Source: Lathyrus oleraceus
Taxonomy: Eukaryota > Streptophyta > Magnoliopsida > Fabales > Fabaceae
Direction: 5' to 3'
Assembly (NCBI RefSeq): GCF_024323335.1
Contig: NC_066580.1
Span: forward strand, 259,701,332-259,765,331
DNA length: 64,000 bases
Both the position numbers and the translations under genes were made by a program. This document shows positions 49,997 through 61,789 of this stretch, piece after piece. The notes under the pieces are model-generated. The model was not told the origin of the DNA. It saw nothing but the letters and a program-made list of their open reading frames with translations, and ran no database searches. The stretch's first letter is position 1, and each line of letters opens with the position of its first letter.

Positions 49997-51520
49997 ATGC
50001 CTCCAAGAACCATTCCAGCTAGAGCAAAGGGAAAAGGAAAAGGAAAGGCACCGGTTGGCACTTTTCAGCAGTTACCAGAAATTCCTCCAAATGCCTTAGA
50101 TTTGCTTCATCCTGCAATTGCTACTGAGTTTGAGGATTCTTTCAAGACAAGGTTAGTTATGAAACTCCATGTCTTCGATAAACTTGATGCTATTCATCTG
50201 CATCTCAATGATGTGGTTGAACTCCTTCATGCACAAAAACTTGGTTCATTTTTGTCTACAAAGGATGATTACCATGAGGATTTTATCCATGCATTTTATG
50301 CTGGCTTACAATCTGGCAAAGGATATATGTTTAAGTGTTCTATTGGTGTCAGAACCTATACCTTTGAGGCCGATGATTGGGAAACAGTATTTCAAATTCC
50401 GCTTCCATCGCATAATTTCAAGACTTGGCATGACTTGAAGTTTGATACTGACTTTAACCTGAAGGAGTTTTCTCTGTCTGTCTTGAAATTGGACAGACCG
50501 CTAGGTGAGGATGAACATGTTACGTCTGGTATGATTAAGAAAATTCCACGTATACTTCATTGGATTATCTCGCACATTCTGCGTCCAGCAAACAGTGGAC
50601 ATTCTAGGTTAGACAGGGCAAGCATTCATCTCTTGTATATTCTTCAAAATAAGGTTCCATTGAATTGGGAAAATTACTTTGTGAAGCGCCTCTTTTTCAT
50701 GCGTAATAGTGCCTAGAATGTTGCTCTTGGTTATGCGTCTCAAATCATGAAAATTCTTAAGTTCTGGAATGTTGCAATCCCTCTAGTTCCTCTCATATCA
50801 CCATCTACTGCTCAAGAGTTTGACTCTTCCATTTTATCTCATATGGGATATCGGTGGGACAAGGATCGTCAATGTTTCTATTTCTTTGAAAGGAAATCCA
50901 AAACAAGGATCTATAACTTTGATGTGCCTTCTGAATGGATTCATGTAGTTGAAGACCAACCTGATGAAGAAATGCATGATATGAATGAAGCAGATGTGCC
51001 TACAGCTGATGACAATGCTGGTTGGGGTGATTGGGTGCCACAAAGGTGGTCTCCAACCAACTATGTACCTGAACCAACGGTTCCTCCGTTCTCCGGCGGT
51101 GCTTCATCATCAACACCTACTACGCACCTAACTCAAATGCTTCAACAAATGGAGCTTGCCAATCAAGAACGTCATGAAGAGGCACGGTCTTGGCATGTAC
51201 AACAAAGTGAGTGGCATAAGGAGCATCGTGAGTGGCATGACGATCATACACGAATGTACCATAACCAACACTCTTGGCACACGGACTTTGTTAAGTGGCA
51301 CCAAGTCTTCTACAATGAAATGTCTGGTTTTATGGACGACTGCCGTGCCAATCCTGGTATTATGGACAGATTCAGAAGTGTTGAAGTTCAGGACCGGTTT
51401 AGGCACTACACCTTCATGGGCCACAATCCAGATGCAATGCCTCCTCCTCCGCCTCCGCCAAGCTTCAGAGATCCTGATAGAGATGACGAGGAGTCCTGTG
51501 GTGGCTATAACCCACATTAA
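49997..51520 (+). pseudogene. Env-like third ORF of the SIRE-type copia element
   Basis: About 508 codons in one frame from ATG 49997 (MPPRTIPARAKGKGKGK), with a single TAG at 50714-50716. The N-terminus is basic; a globular region follows, with repeated aromatic and Leu residues. From about 51185 to 51310 Trp-His pairs recur, mostly seven residues apart (WHKEHRE, WHDDHTR). A run of seven Pro is near 51442-51462 and an acidic tail ends YNPH. I see no clear signal peptide or membrane helix in the visible frame. SIRE/Maximus elements carry an ORF of uncertain function here, sometimes called env-like; I do not claim an envelope function. Confidence 0.75.
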
Positions 51521-51912
51521 ACCATCATCATTTCATTTCACTGCATTTCATTGCATGTTGCTTGAGTTTTTTTCAGATTAGTTGCACAATGTATGTCTTG
51601 GCTTATGTGATTGTTAAACACTTTCTACTAGTTAAATGCTTATTTCCTGTTGCTTACTTCTGGTGTTATTGCCCTTATTTGTCATTCTTTGTGAGTGATT
51701 CTTTACTTTTTAAGCTTCCTTCTTTGTGATTGTTAGCTTCTTTATCATTTTGCTATGTCCTGCTACAACATGTTGCCTTGATAAAACTGTTTTTTTCTTC
51801 TTTTTGGTGTTGACAAAGGGGGAGAAAATGCAGATGTTGATAGATATGCACAAACTCAGAGGGAGTATCACACATCTTGCTCAAAATTTGCCATCATCAA
51901 AAAGGGGGAGTT
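51521..51912 (+). other. 3' UTR and two polypurine tracts of the copia element
   Basis: Noncoding. gacaaagggggagaaaatg at about 51812-51830 and aaaaagggggagtt at 51899-51912, the latter ending directly at the LTR. The upstream copy could be an accessory plus-strand primer. Confidence 0.7.
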
Positions 51913-53533
51913 TGTGAGCAAATTCTTTACTTTGAATAAGTTTTGAATGATAGCAAATTGTGTGATCATTGTCCAATTGTTGGTTGTGCATTATTTCACA
52001 TGTTTCAATTGTGTTTTTAGCCTATACTATTGTTTCGTGTATATACATAAAGATCCACATTTATACAACTCTTCAAAGAACTCATAAAAACTGTTTTGTG
52101 TCAGTACGTATCGATACATGTTCATATGCATCGATCCATAAATGTGTTTTAAATCACAAAACGTTTTTGTTTCAGTATGTATCGATCCATACGAGTCTTG
52201 TATCGATACATGCTTAGTTAAAATGCTCTATGTATCGATACATACAAGTTTCGTATCGATACATGCTTAGTTAAACTGCTCTATGCATCGATACATACGA
52301 GCTTTGTATCGATACATGCTTACATTAATTCTCTAAAATTAATCAAAGCTACAGTATGTATCGATGCATAACCTCTTGTATCAATACATAATTTTGTTTT
52401 GTCTACTAACAGCTTCTGTCTTTCACATATAAGAAGTATTTTGACAACAAAGCAAAAGGGTACAAATTCAAGAAGAGAAAAACAGTTGAACACAAATCAA
52501 AGGAGTGTGTAGCAGCAATTGTTTGAGCAGTTAGAAACCTGAAAGAGACTTCATCTTCTTCATCTTCTCAATCTCTTTTCTTCAAGAACATCAATACATA
52601 ATCATTCTTGTTCTTTGGATTAAAGGATCAACGAGATAACGTTCAGTGGAACGATCAAGGATCTAGCTGAGGTGTTCAATGGAACGATCGAGGATCTAGC
52701 TGAGTTGAAGGTTGAAGGGGGTTTCGAGGAAAAACCAACTGGTTTTTCCTTCAAGAACTGGAGTGTTCTTGCGGGTTTGTTAGTCACGTTTGCAGAACAG
52801 ATTCAGCCGTAGCGTAAGGTTTGGAAATTGGGTAATTTCGCAAACAGGTCGTGGAACCGGTGAATTGTTTGCAATTTCTTGCAGGAAATTCTTGATTGAG
52901 CTCAGATCAAGTAAGGTTTTATACAAGAAGAAGATCTTGGGATTTAGAATTCTGTCTTTGTATAGTAACCTTGTATCAACGAATTCGGCATTATTGATAA
53001 TTACAGTTCTCAATTTCATTTGAAATTGAGAGGGAGACGTACCCACACGCGAGGACGACAGTGGGGAACTTCCTTACCAAATCTCTGCGTATCGGATTCT
53101 TTCCTTATTTCTCTTTACGTTTTCAAAAGCTTTGTGATTTCAGTTGGTGTGTTGTGGCTGTACATTTAGTGATACAATAGTGGCAAGAAAACTTCTTTAT
53201 CTAAACTCCACCATTGTTCATCATTGATCACATACACACCAAATGTTTGACAAAACTGTTTGCTGAGTTTTATTCATTGGAAATAGAATTTAGTGATAAG
53301 TGCATTTAATTTGATTAGATTCTAGTGTTAATAATCTCTATCGTTCTAATTCAAATCCAACAATAAATTCGCGTGTCCGGTTTTCTAGTAGCGTTTCAGA
53401 ATAGACGGAAGTCGATTCGGGACTGTCATTTTTCGCTAAGTTTCAATAACTCTGATAAGATTTTTAAATCCGTTTATTTTAAAGAGGTGATCTATTCACC
53501 CCCCCTCTCGATCACTAGCCACACCGTCTAACA
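51913..53533 (+). repeat. 3' LTR of the SIRE-like copia element (about 1.62 kb)
   Basis: Starts TGTGAGC after the polypurine tract and ends CTAACA, following ttcaccccccctctcgatc, a common end of this family. A TATA-like catataagaag lies at about 52426. U3 contains the palindromic repeat array. The partner LTR is off-window, so limits rest on TG...CA ends and context. Confidence 0.75.
52099..52395 (+). repeat. TATCGATACAT palindrome array in the copia LTR
   Basis: About eight copies of gtatcgatacat or close variants (cgatccat, gcatcgatac). A 53-bp unit starting tgcttagtta repeats at 52211, 52264 and, in part, 52317. The core TATCGATA is self-complementary. It lies just upstream of the TATA-like site, as an enhancer would. 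Confidence 0.8.
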
Positions 53534-53620
53534 CTTCTTGCTTCTGCCTTGCCTTGTGTATCTTCTTCTCCTGTCTCTCTACTCTTTTTCCTCTTCTCCC
53601 TCTCGCTGCAGCCATATGAA

Positions 53621-53629
53621 GTATTTATA
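53621..53629 (-). promoter_or_regulatory. TATA box of the minus-strand LTR
   Basis: TATAAATAC on the minus strand, 12 bp downstream (minus-strand sense) of the 52-bp repeat array. Confidence 0.5.
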
Positions 53630-53640
53630 ATGGTGTGGAT

Positions 53641-53868
53641 TAGGGTTTAACCTTGCTAAATATTTGGATCCCATCCTATACTTTAGGGTTTAACCTTGCT
53701 AAATATTTGGATCCCTTCCCATACTTTAGGAGAGTTAGGGTTTAACCTTGCTAAATATTCAGATCCCTTCCTATACTTTAGGAGAGTTATGGTTTAACCT
53801 TGCTAAATATTTGGATCCCTTCCTATACTTTAGGAGAGTTAGGGTTTAACCTTGCTAAATATTTATTA
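53641..53868 (-). repeat. 52-bp tandem repeat upstream of the minus-strand TATA box
   Basis: Copies start at 53641, 53684, 53736, 53788 and 53840 (first copy shortened, last partial). Each reads tagggtttaaccttgctaaa then tatttggatccc and ctatactttaggagagt on the plus strand. Confidence 0.92.
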
Positions 53869-54469
53869 AATACAAATATTATTATAAATAATGAATAATT
53901 TAAATAAAAATTAATTTAAATTTTAGTTACATAATTGAATTAAAATTTAAACCTATTTCTATTTTTACTTTCATCATTTAAAAAAAAAAACAAAATTTTT
54001 CTTACTTATATCAACCAAAATTATTTTATAATTTATGGGTTTTTAAAAAAATGTTACTCTTATAAATAAATTTTATTAAGTAAAAACGTGAATTACTAAA
54101 TAAATACTATTTATAAATAATGAATAAATGGAACATGAGTCACTAAATTATAAAATATAGTTATTATAATTTAATGAGCTCTAACAAATAAAATTAATTT
54201 AAAATTTTAATTATACAATTAAAATTCAAATCTATTTTTATTTATCATTAAATTAAAACTATTTTATTTATATATATATATAATTTATTTATATCATACA
54301 GATAACCAAAACTATTATTATTTTTTATATCTGTATCACATAATAAACAAATTAAAATTTATAATTTATATGAGAATGTATGCTAATGAATGAATACAAA
54401 TGTGAAATGAATGCCATGCATGAATCAATTTATCATAAAAATTAACAGGCAAATTTTGGGGTATGACAG

Positions 54470-55148
54470 ATGGTATAGTCATGTTCGACTTGTGTGGAGT
54501 AGTCCTTAACAAGTTGGCTTGAGATCCATCTGCTCAGTGGAGACTCCTTTGGATTTGGAAATGTCACACAAATATTTGTGGTTAGGCATTATTATTTTTA
54601 ATTAGGTATGAGAAGCTGAGGATCTTAGAACATTTAACCCATCTTGTCCTATTTAGGACGTAGTGCGGAAACTGTTCAAGTGTGGACTTGATAACAGTTG
54701 TTACGCAATACTACACTCAGACGAGTTTATCTTGAGAATATTATGGGTCGATGAGTCAGTCATCATAACCTGTAATATCCGATAGATGGAATTAAGACTC
54801 TGGGAACTTTTTAGAACATGATCTACAAGTTTTATCCTTAGTTCACTCCTTTGGGATGGTTCTTACCCAGACTCCACGCTCGGGACTTACAACAAACCCT
54901 TGATTCTTGGTTGATCCAATCAAGTCTTATCAATATCAATGGAACTTGGGTGTTGATAAGGTGAAAACCATAATCCATCAAAATGGATGATTGATCTTGA
55001 CAATGACTTGATTCATCCCTTGACCTTTGTTTGCCTTGTGTGTGATCCCTTATTTGTGATTGTTGTATTCATGCATTCATGCGCAACATAACATTCATCA
55101 CACAAAATTTCAAGGAACTAAGGTATCATTTGCAAATATTTTCAGACC
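54470..55148 (+). other. Leader of Ogre-like element C (truncated)
   Basis: Noncoding sequence before ORF1 of C; little direct similarity to the leaders of A and B. It ends with caaatattttcag|acc just before the ATG at 55149, again acceptor-like. The upstream part of C is displaced by the minus-strand LTR element. Confidence 0.5.
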
Positions 55149-55906
55149 ATGGATTGTGGACGAAGGAACATGAAGAAGTACAGTTTCAGATGTCCAGATT
55201 TGAAAGAGTTAAGGAAGCTTGCATCTTTTGTATTAGATCCATTGGACTTCAAACAACGTCATGGGAAGCTTCTATCCATCTTGTCTGTTGATGTGGTTGA
55301 AGGACTTTTGAGTGTGCTAGTGCAGTTCTATGATCCTCTCTATCATTGTTTCACTTTCCCAGATTTTCAGCTTGTGCCTACATTGGAGGAGTATTCTCAT
55401 ACTTTGGAGATACCTGTTTCTACTAAAGTGCCTTTTAGTGGATTGGAGGAGATTCCCCCATCTAGTATTATTGCTGAAGCTCTTCACTTGAAGAAGTCTA
55501 AGCTAGAGGCTCATTGGGTGAAGAAAGGAGGATTATTTGGGTTGCCATCTGTTTTCCTCATCAAGGAAGCTACTATCTTTGCTCAAGCTGGTAGTGTGGA
55601 TGCTTTTGAAGCTATCTTTGTGTTGCTCATCTATGGATTATCTTTGTTCCCTAACATCGATGATTTTGTTGATGTTAACGCCATTAGACTTTTCTTGATT
55701 GGGAATCTTGTGCCTACTTTGTTGGGTGATATGTATTTCTCTTTGCATCTAAGGAATTCTAAGGGTGGTGGAACGATTGTCTGTTGCATTCCTCTTCTGT
55801 ACAAGTGGCTTATTACGCACTTGCCTCAGACGCCTGCTTTTGTGGAGAACAAACAATGTCTAAGGTGGTATAAGAGACTTATGTCTCTCACTAATGATGA
55901 TATAGT
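55149..55906 (+). pseudogene. Ogre-like ORF1 of element C, N-terminal part
   Basis: Diverged homologue of the ORF1 of A and B, aligned through LVQFYDPLYHCFTFPDF, LLIYGLSLFPN, VDVNAIRLF, PTLLGDMYFSLH and LLYKWL. Starts at ATG 55149 and stays open until interrupted at 55907 by the copia element D LTR. It continues at 63154. This shows that the ORF1 family is older than the split between the A/B and C lineages. Confidence 0.85.
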
Positions 55907-57270
55907 TGTTGGTGTAAGCCCTAGAGATCAATACTTTTGGTACTTGTATCAAATTATTTAAAGGCATCTTCTTTATTATGGTTGATTAATAAAGTACCTA
56001 GAATAGATAGTCCGTTTAATGTATTAAGTGTGACTTAATCATGAGAACACATTAAACACAAGGGCATTATTCTTAAAGTATCCGTAGTCGAGCTTTAGTG
56101 TGAAGTGGGATAGCATTAAAGCATTAAGACTATTATGTTTGTAGACTGATGATCACATCTCATGGATCATGGATAAAGAGTTATCAAGTCTTAAACATAG
56201 GTATGAATATTAGGAGTAATATTTATACCGGATTGACCCGCTATGAGAATACTATATAGAAAGTTATGCAAAGTGTCATAAGTTATTCTCATGGTGATAA
56301 TAGTGTATACCACTCTTCGACCTGAAACCACTATGGATCCTAGATGTAGAGTCGAGTGCTTTGTTGCTGATCCAACGTTGTCCGTAACTGGATAACCATA
56401 AAGACAGTTGATGGGTACTCCACGAAGCATGCTAAGGGACATGAGTGTCCTAGATGGAATTTGCCAATCATGCGTAACAGGATAAATGTCTATGGGCCCA
56501 ATATTGAACTGGACAAGGGTGACACGGTCTATACCTTGTGTTCAATATAGACATAAGGGCAAAGGCGTAATTATACACATAATTATTAAAACAGGAGGTT
56601 TTGTCAGATCACATGACATTTTCGTGACTTGGGTAACAGTGATGTGTTGCTAGAAAACGCTCACTGTTTATTATGTTAAATGCGTGATTTAATATAATTG
56701 TCAACGCCGCGAAAACCTATAGGGTCACACACAAAGGACGGATTGATGAGAGATAGAGTAACTAAGGAACACTGTAAGGTACAGTGCACTTAAGTGGGAG
56801 ACGAAATATGGTAAGGTACCAAATACTTAAGTGATTTTGGGCATATTATAAGATATGGGCCAAAATACACTTAACTGGGCTTTTTAGCTTGAAGCCCACA
56901 CAAGTGGTTCTATAAATAGAACCCCTTGGGTAGAAGCATTGTCACTCCAATCCACTCCGACAGAAATTCAAGTTGAGACTTGGAATTTTGTTTCCCTCTT
57001 TCTCTCACTCAAAGCCTTCATTCATAACAGCTGTTACTGCGATTGAAGGAATCCGTTCGTGTGGACTGAGTAGAGATGTTGTCATCGTTCAACGTTCGTG
57101 ATCGCCCCGTGGATCTATATCAAAGGTTTTGATCATTATCAGAGATCTGCACCAAAGGTTTGAATCGCCACAAGAGGTAACGATTCTATCACTGATCATG
57201 CCCATTCGTAAGGATCACTAAATGGAGAAATTTTAAATTCCGCTGCGCCTTGGATGGCAATTCTACTTCA
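55907..57270 (+). repeat. Left LTR of D (1364 bp)
   Basis: Begins TGTTGGTGTAAGCCCTAGAG and ends ggcaattctacttca. TATA-like tctataaatagaacc at about 56910, so R probably starts near 56940. Confidence 0.97.
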
Positions 57271-57271
57271 G

Positions 57272-57283
57272 TGGTATCAGAGC
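57272..57283 (+). promoter_or_regulatory. Primer binding site of D
   Basis: TGGTATCAGAGC, complementary to the 3' end of plant initiator tRNA-Met, one base after the LTR. Confidence 0.95.
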
Positions 57284-59056
57284 CATTTACGAAACCATGA
57301 ATCTGATAACTGTTTTTGTTCTGTAATAATATGATTAAAGACAGAATGAATCAAAGGTTAAATTGAGATCGATGAAGTTACATATATGTGATATATGTAA
57401 TCCTAATGCAAAATACATTATATATGATATAGTGTTCTCGTTTCGTTCATTCAAACCCTCAGTGATTGTTTTCCTTTAAGCGATCAATGGTCGTTTGCTT
57501 CTTGATCCGACATTAGTATGGTGAAGCAATGACGTGTTGATCAATCATACTGAATTAACAATCGAGATGTGTTTGACGGTCTGAAATTGGTACATCAGGG
57601 TTAGTGACGACACAAGGGTTGTGTTGTCAGAGAGTTATGCGATTGGGGTTTGACTGCACAATAGTTGTGCTTTCTAAACACTTTTGGAACAGTGTTAACC
57701 GGTTAATGCATATGGTTAACCGGTTAACGCAATGCGAAATAATTTTTTTTGAGTTTTTAACAGTGTTAACCGGTTAACGCATATGGTTAACCGGTTAACG
57801 CAAGGCGGAAAGCAGTTTTCCAAGACATTTTCAAACAGTGTTAACCGGTTAACGCATTTGGTTAACCGGTTAACGCAAGGCAGAAAACATTTTTTTTTCA
57901 GATTTCAAACAGTGTTAACCGGTTAACGCATATGGTTAACCGGTTAAAGCAAGGAAATTTTCACCCGTTCGGCTAACTCAGTGCTTTAAAAGTGTCAAGT
58001 GTTGATACGAAAAGCGACATCGATTTTAAGTGAATTGTTCATTAAAATGTGATGATCGGTCGTCGAAATTTTAATTTGATTTTAATTAATTAAAGGAATT
58101 AATAATAATAATAATAATAAGAAAGTGTTTATTATTGTCTTGTGGTGATCGGTTATGGCCTTAGTTTTCCTTTGTTTTGTTTTGGATTTTAAAATACGAC
58201 CTGCGTGTCGTGCCTATCTCTTAATCTCCCAAATGTAACTTCTTTTCTCATCTCACTCCCTCGTATGTAAAACGAGTTTCTTTTATGTAATGTAATGATA
58301 TGAAGAAAGCAAAGAAGTCAGTGCCAAAGGAGGACAACCTTGAAGATCTTGCTTGGAGAAGCTTAGATCGTTGTAGGTTAGCTTAGGTTCTCTCATTGGC
58401 TTGGGAGAACAATTGCGCTAGGGGCCATAACTGTTTCATTTTGTTTGTATGTATGTTGATGCATGTGAATGTATGTTGATGCATGTGAGAGACGGTTTAT
58501 ATGATAAATAAGCCGGTGATATAAAAAAAATTGCAATTCCCTCAAAATAAATATTAAGTTTAAGCTTTCCAAGTTTTAACACTCATCAAGACTAGTATCG
58601 AATAATGTAGGTTTCGCCTACGCGAGGTGCATGTTCTATATTAGTAAGGTGCGATGGGATAATTCTAATATCCAACTGTTAAAACAATGGGTCAAACTTA
58701 ACTAAACAAATTATAATAAGATTATATATATGTTTAGAAGCAAGAGTTGGGAATGATCCATATGATGGATTGGAATAAGGAGTTATTCACCCAATTCAAA
58801 TTTTCGAGAGTTGTATGAGATACAATTGGAAGGAGTTCCTACCTAAATAACCTAGTTTTGTGTAATCCGCCTACGCGGACTTAGAACGAAGTGAAATATG
58901 GATCTCGACCCACTAGAAAATCTTCCAACGGGATTTTCCGAATCAGATGATGAGGGTCATTTGTTTTGAGTAAAATAGTGGGAGCATATTTAATTAAAGG
59001 CCTAATTGAATATGTCAATGATACTTATATTCTCATTAATCCTTATGTAGATTACC
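57284..59056 (+). other. Leader of D
   Basis: About 1.8 kb noncoding. Contains the GTTAACCGGTTAAC array (57688-57955), a short (aat/taa) microsatellite near 58100 and ordinary AT-rich sequence up to the gag ATG. Confidence 0.7.
57688..57955 (+). repeat. GTTAACCGGTTAAC palindrome array in the leader of D
   Basis: Four blocks, each with two palindromes about 20 bp apart (tgttaaccggttaacgca, then tatggttaaccggttaacgc), blocks about 70-77 bp apart. Eight copies in all, near-identical although intervening sequence varies. Confidence 0.92.
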
Positions 59057-60322
59057 ATGACAGCAAACACCTCTAACAACATCCTGCGATCAATCCTTGA
59101 TAAGGAAAAATTGTCTGGGACAAATTTTCTGGATTGGCACCGAAACCTGAGGATTGTCCTCAAACATGATAAAAAGCTGTATGTCTTGGAGACACCTATT
59201 CCTAAAGGGGAACCACCTAGTTCTGCACCTAAGGCAGAAAGAGATGCTTATAATAAGCATGTCGATGATGCCAATGAAACTGCTTGTCTCATGCTAGCTA
59301 CCATGAACTCAGAATTGCAAAAGCAACATGAGAACATGTGAGCGTTCAATATGATCGAACACCTGAAGTTGCTCTATCAAGAGCAAGCAAGGCATGAGAG
59401 GTTTGAAGTTTCGAAAGCCTTTTTTCAAAGCAAGTTAGCTGAGGGAGCCCCTATAGGTCCCCATGTACTCAAGATGATTGGGTATGTGGAAAACCTTGAG
59501 AGATTGGGTTTTCCCCTCGAAAAGGAACTTGCAACTGATTTGATCTTGCAATCGTTGCCAGATAGTTTCAGTCAATTTGTCCTAAATTTCAATATGATTG
59601 ATATGGACAAATCTCTTCCTGAACTGCTCGCCATCTTAAGAACTGCCGAGCAGAATCTGAAGTCAAAAGGGAAGTCCATTCTGATGATCGGAAATGGAAA
59701 GAGACAGAACAAAAGGCCCACTAAGCAGAGTGATAAGGGGAAGGGCAAGGAAGTTGCCAATCCCAGATCCACTGCTGCTTTGAAACCTAGTGGAGGCATA
59801 GCAAAAGAAGGCACCTGCTTCCATTGCGGTATGACCGGACACTGGAAGAGGAACTGCCCAAAGTACCTGGAAGATAAGAAGAATGGAGTAGAGACTTCAA
59901 CTTCAGGTATTTTTGTTATTAATTTATCTACTTCTACATCATGGGTAATAGATACTGGATGCGGTTCTCACATTTGTACAAATGTGCAGGAACTAAAAAG
60001 GAGTAGAGATTTGGCAAAAGGTGAAGTCGACCTACGAGTTGGCTATGGAGCAAAGGTTGCTGCTTTAGCCGTAGGAACTCTTGTATTGACTTTACCTAGT
60101 GGTTTAATAATTCAGTTAGAGAACTGTTATTATGTACCTGCAATTAGCAGGAATATTATTTCCATTGCTTGTTTGGACAAGTTTGGTTTTTCTTTTATAA
60201 TAAAGAACAATTGTTGCTCAATTTATTTGAATGATATATTCTATGCTACTGCACAAATGAACAATGGACTATATGTCCTTGATCTTGAAATGCCTATTAA
60301 TAACATTAATACAAAAGGGTGA
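59057..60322 (+). pseudogene. gag: gag and protease of D
   Basis: ATG at 59057 (MTANTSNNIL). One frame with a TGA at 59339-59341. Gag core has GTNFLDWHRNLRIVL and ELATDLILQSLPDSF; the basic linker is followed by a canonical CCHC zinc knuckle (CFHCGMTGHWKRNC, 59816-59857). The protease follows with WVIDTGCGSHIC (about 59941-59976) and later YYVPAISRNIIS. The frame ends at a TGA at 60320-60322, beside the integrase deletion. Type of gag resembles the Tork/TAR group, but I do not assign a clade firmly. Confidence 0.88.
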
Positions 60323-60339
60323 AACCTAACGAGTTAAAA

Positions 60340-60955
60340 CCAACTAGGTAAGAATATTAAAACTCTTCGATCAGATCGAAGTGATGAGTATTTAATCCTA
60401 GAGTTTGATGACCATCTGAAAGAGTGTGGGATCCTATCCCAACTTACTCCTCCTGGAACATCCCAATGGAAGGGTGTATCTGAGAGAAGAAATCGAACCC
60501 TGTTGGACATGGTCCGATCCATGATGAGTCACACCAATCTTCCAAACTTCTTTTGAGGACATACACCATTGACATCAGCTTACACACTTAACCGTGTTCC
60601 ATCCAAAAGGTTGAAAAGACACAATATGAGATATGGAGTGGTAAGAGACCACATATGTCTTACATGAAGATTTGGGGTTGCGAAGTTTATGTGAAACGAC
60701 AAATTTCAACTAAGCTTGAGCCTAAATCTGACAAATGCTTATTTGTGAGGTATCCTAAAGAAACAAGAGGATATTATTTCTACAATCCTTCTGAGGGCAA
60801 AATGTTTGTCGCTCGAACTTGAGTTTTCCTAGAAAGGGATTTTATTTCCAAAGGAATCAGTGGGAGGAAAGTAGAACTTGAAGAAATTCAAGAATCACAA
60901 AGTACCGATACACCTATGGAGGAATTAGAGAAGGAAACACAAGTAGTTGTGTAAG
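60340..60955 (+). pseudogene. Integrase fragment of D
   Basis: Starts within the catalytic core: LRSDRSDEYL holds the second Asp and GVSERRNRTLL the Glu. The zinc finger and the first catalytic Asp are missing, deleted at about 60322-60345. Stops and frameshifts follow (for example near 60556), and the C-terminal region with EDIISTILL-like decay runs to about 60955. Confidence 0.8.
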
Positions 60956-60989
60956 AGCAACCTGCTCAAGTAGAAAAAGACTGGCGTAG

Positions 60990-61320
60990 GTCATGCAGGA
61001 TACGTCACCTACCTGAGATATATGGATATCTGATCTAGGTGATGTATTACTCATGGATCAAGATGAGCCTGTGACCTACTCATGGAATCTTTGCTTTGAC
61101 GAAACAGTAAAACTGTATGGATTCATCAAGAACAAAGATGAGCCTTGTGTCTACAAGAAGGTTAGTGGGAGCATGATCCTGTTCCTGTTATTATATGTAG
61201 ATGACATATTACTCATTGGAATCGATATCCCTACCCTGCAACAAGTAAAGTCTTGGTTGGGGAAATGCTTTTCTATGAAGGACCTGGGTGAAGCAGCCTA
61301 TTAGAATCTATAGAGATAGA
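60990..61320 (+). pseudogene. Reverse transcriptase fragment of D
   Basis: The first conserved part of RT (LLMDQDEPVTY) is joined directly to LYGFIKNKDEPCVYKK, so most of fingers and palm is deleted. The catalytic YVDDILLIG (about 61194-61220) remains, then KCFSMKDLGEAAY and a stop at 61302-61304. Confidence 0.85.
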
Positions 61321-61389
61321 TCATGAAATGCTTGGCCTAAGTCAGAGTACATAGACAAAGTGCTGAGACGCTTTAATATGAATGATTCC

Positions 61390-61775
61390 AATTTGGTTAT
61401 GTGTTTTGCTTAAATGGTGGCACTGTGAGCTTGAAAAGTTCAACGCAAGATGCAGTTGCTGATTCTACAACTGAGGCCGAGTATATTGCTGCCTTAAGCG
61501 CAGCAAAGGAATCTGTTTGGATTAATAAACTTGGCATAATCCCTAGCATTGTGGATCCCATTGGACTCTATTATGATAACAATGGTGTTATCGTACAAGC
61601 TAAGGAGCATAGATCTCACCAACGATCCAAACACATACTTAGACGTTGTGTGAAAATATGTAAAGTACCTACACTTGACAATATAGCTGACCCACTGACA
61701 AAGCCTCTTGCACAGCAGAAGCATGATGGCCATTCTAGATCAATGGGCATATGGGGTATGCCTGATTGGCTCTAG
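61390..61775 (+). pseudogene. RNase H fragment of D
   Basis: GYVFCLNGG, DSTTEAEYIAA, YYDNNGVIVQAKE, SKHILRR and DNIADPLTKPL in Ty1/copia order, ending MGIWGMPDWL at 61773. The first catalytic Asp block is missing and several residues are lost before GIIPSI. Confidence 0.88.
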
Positions 61776-61779
61776 TGCT

Positions 61780-61789
61780 AGTGGGAGAT
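61780..61789 (+). promoter_or_regulatory. Polypurine tract of D
   Basis: agtgggagat directly before the right LTR. Confidence 0.75.

Larger units (their letters stand above)
53534..54469 (-). mobile_element. Partial minus-strand LTR of another gypsy-type family
   Basis: Read on the minus strand from 54469 it begins TGTCATACCCCAAAATTTG, the usual start of related legume LTRs. An AT-rich U3 follows, then 52-bp repeats, a TATA box (53621-53629) and a purine-rich leader. It is cut at 53533 by the end of the copia LTR, so the copia element probably inserted into it. Its own target duplication cannot be checked. Confidence 0.6.

Noticed and set aside
49997..51520. True viral envelope gene
   Set aside because: No signal peptide, membrane helix or fusion peptide is visible; only the position is env-like.
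52099..52395. CRISPR-like regularly spaced repeats
   Set aside because: Plant LTR minisatellite; spacers are repeats too, and no cas genes exist.
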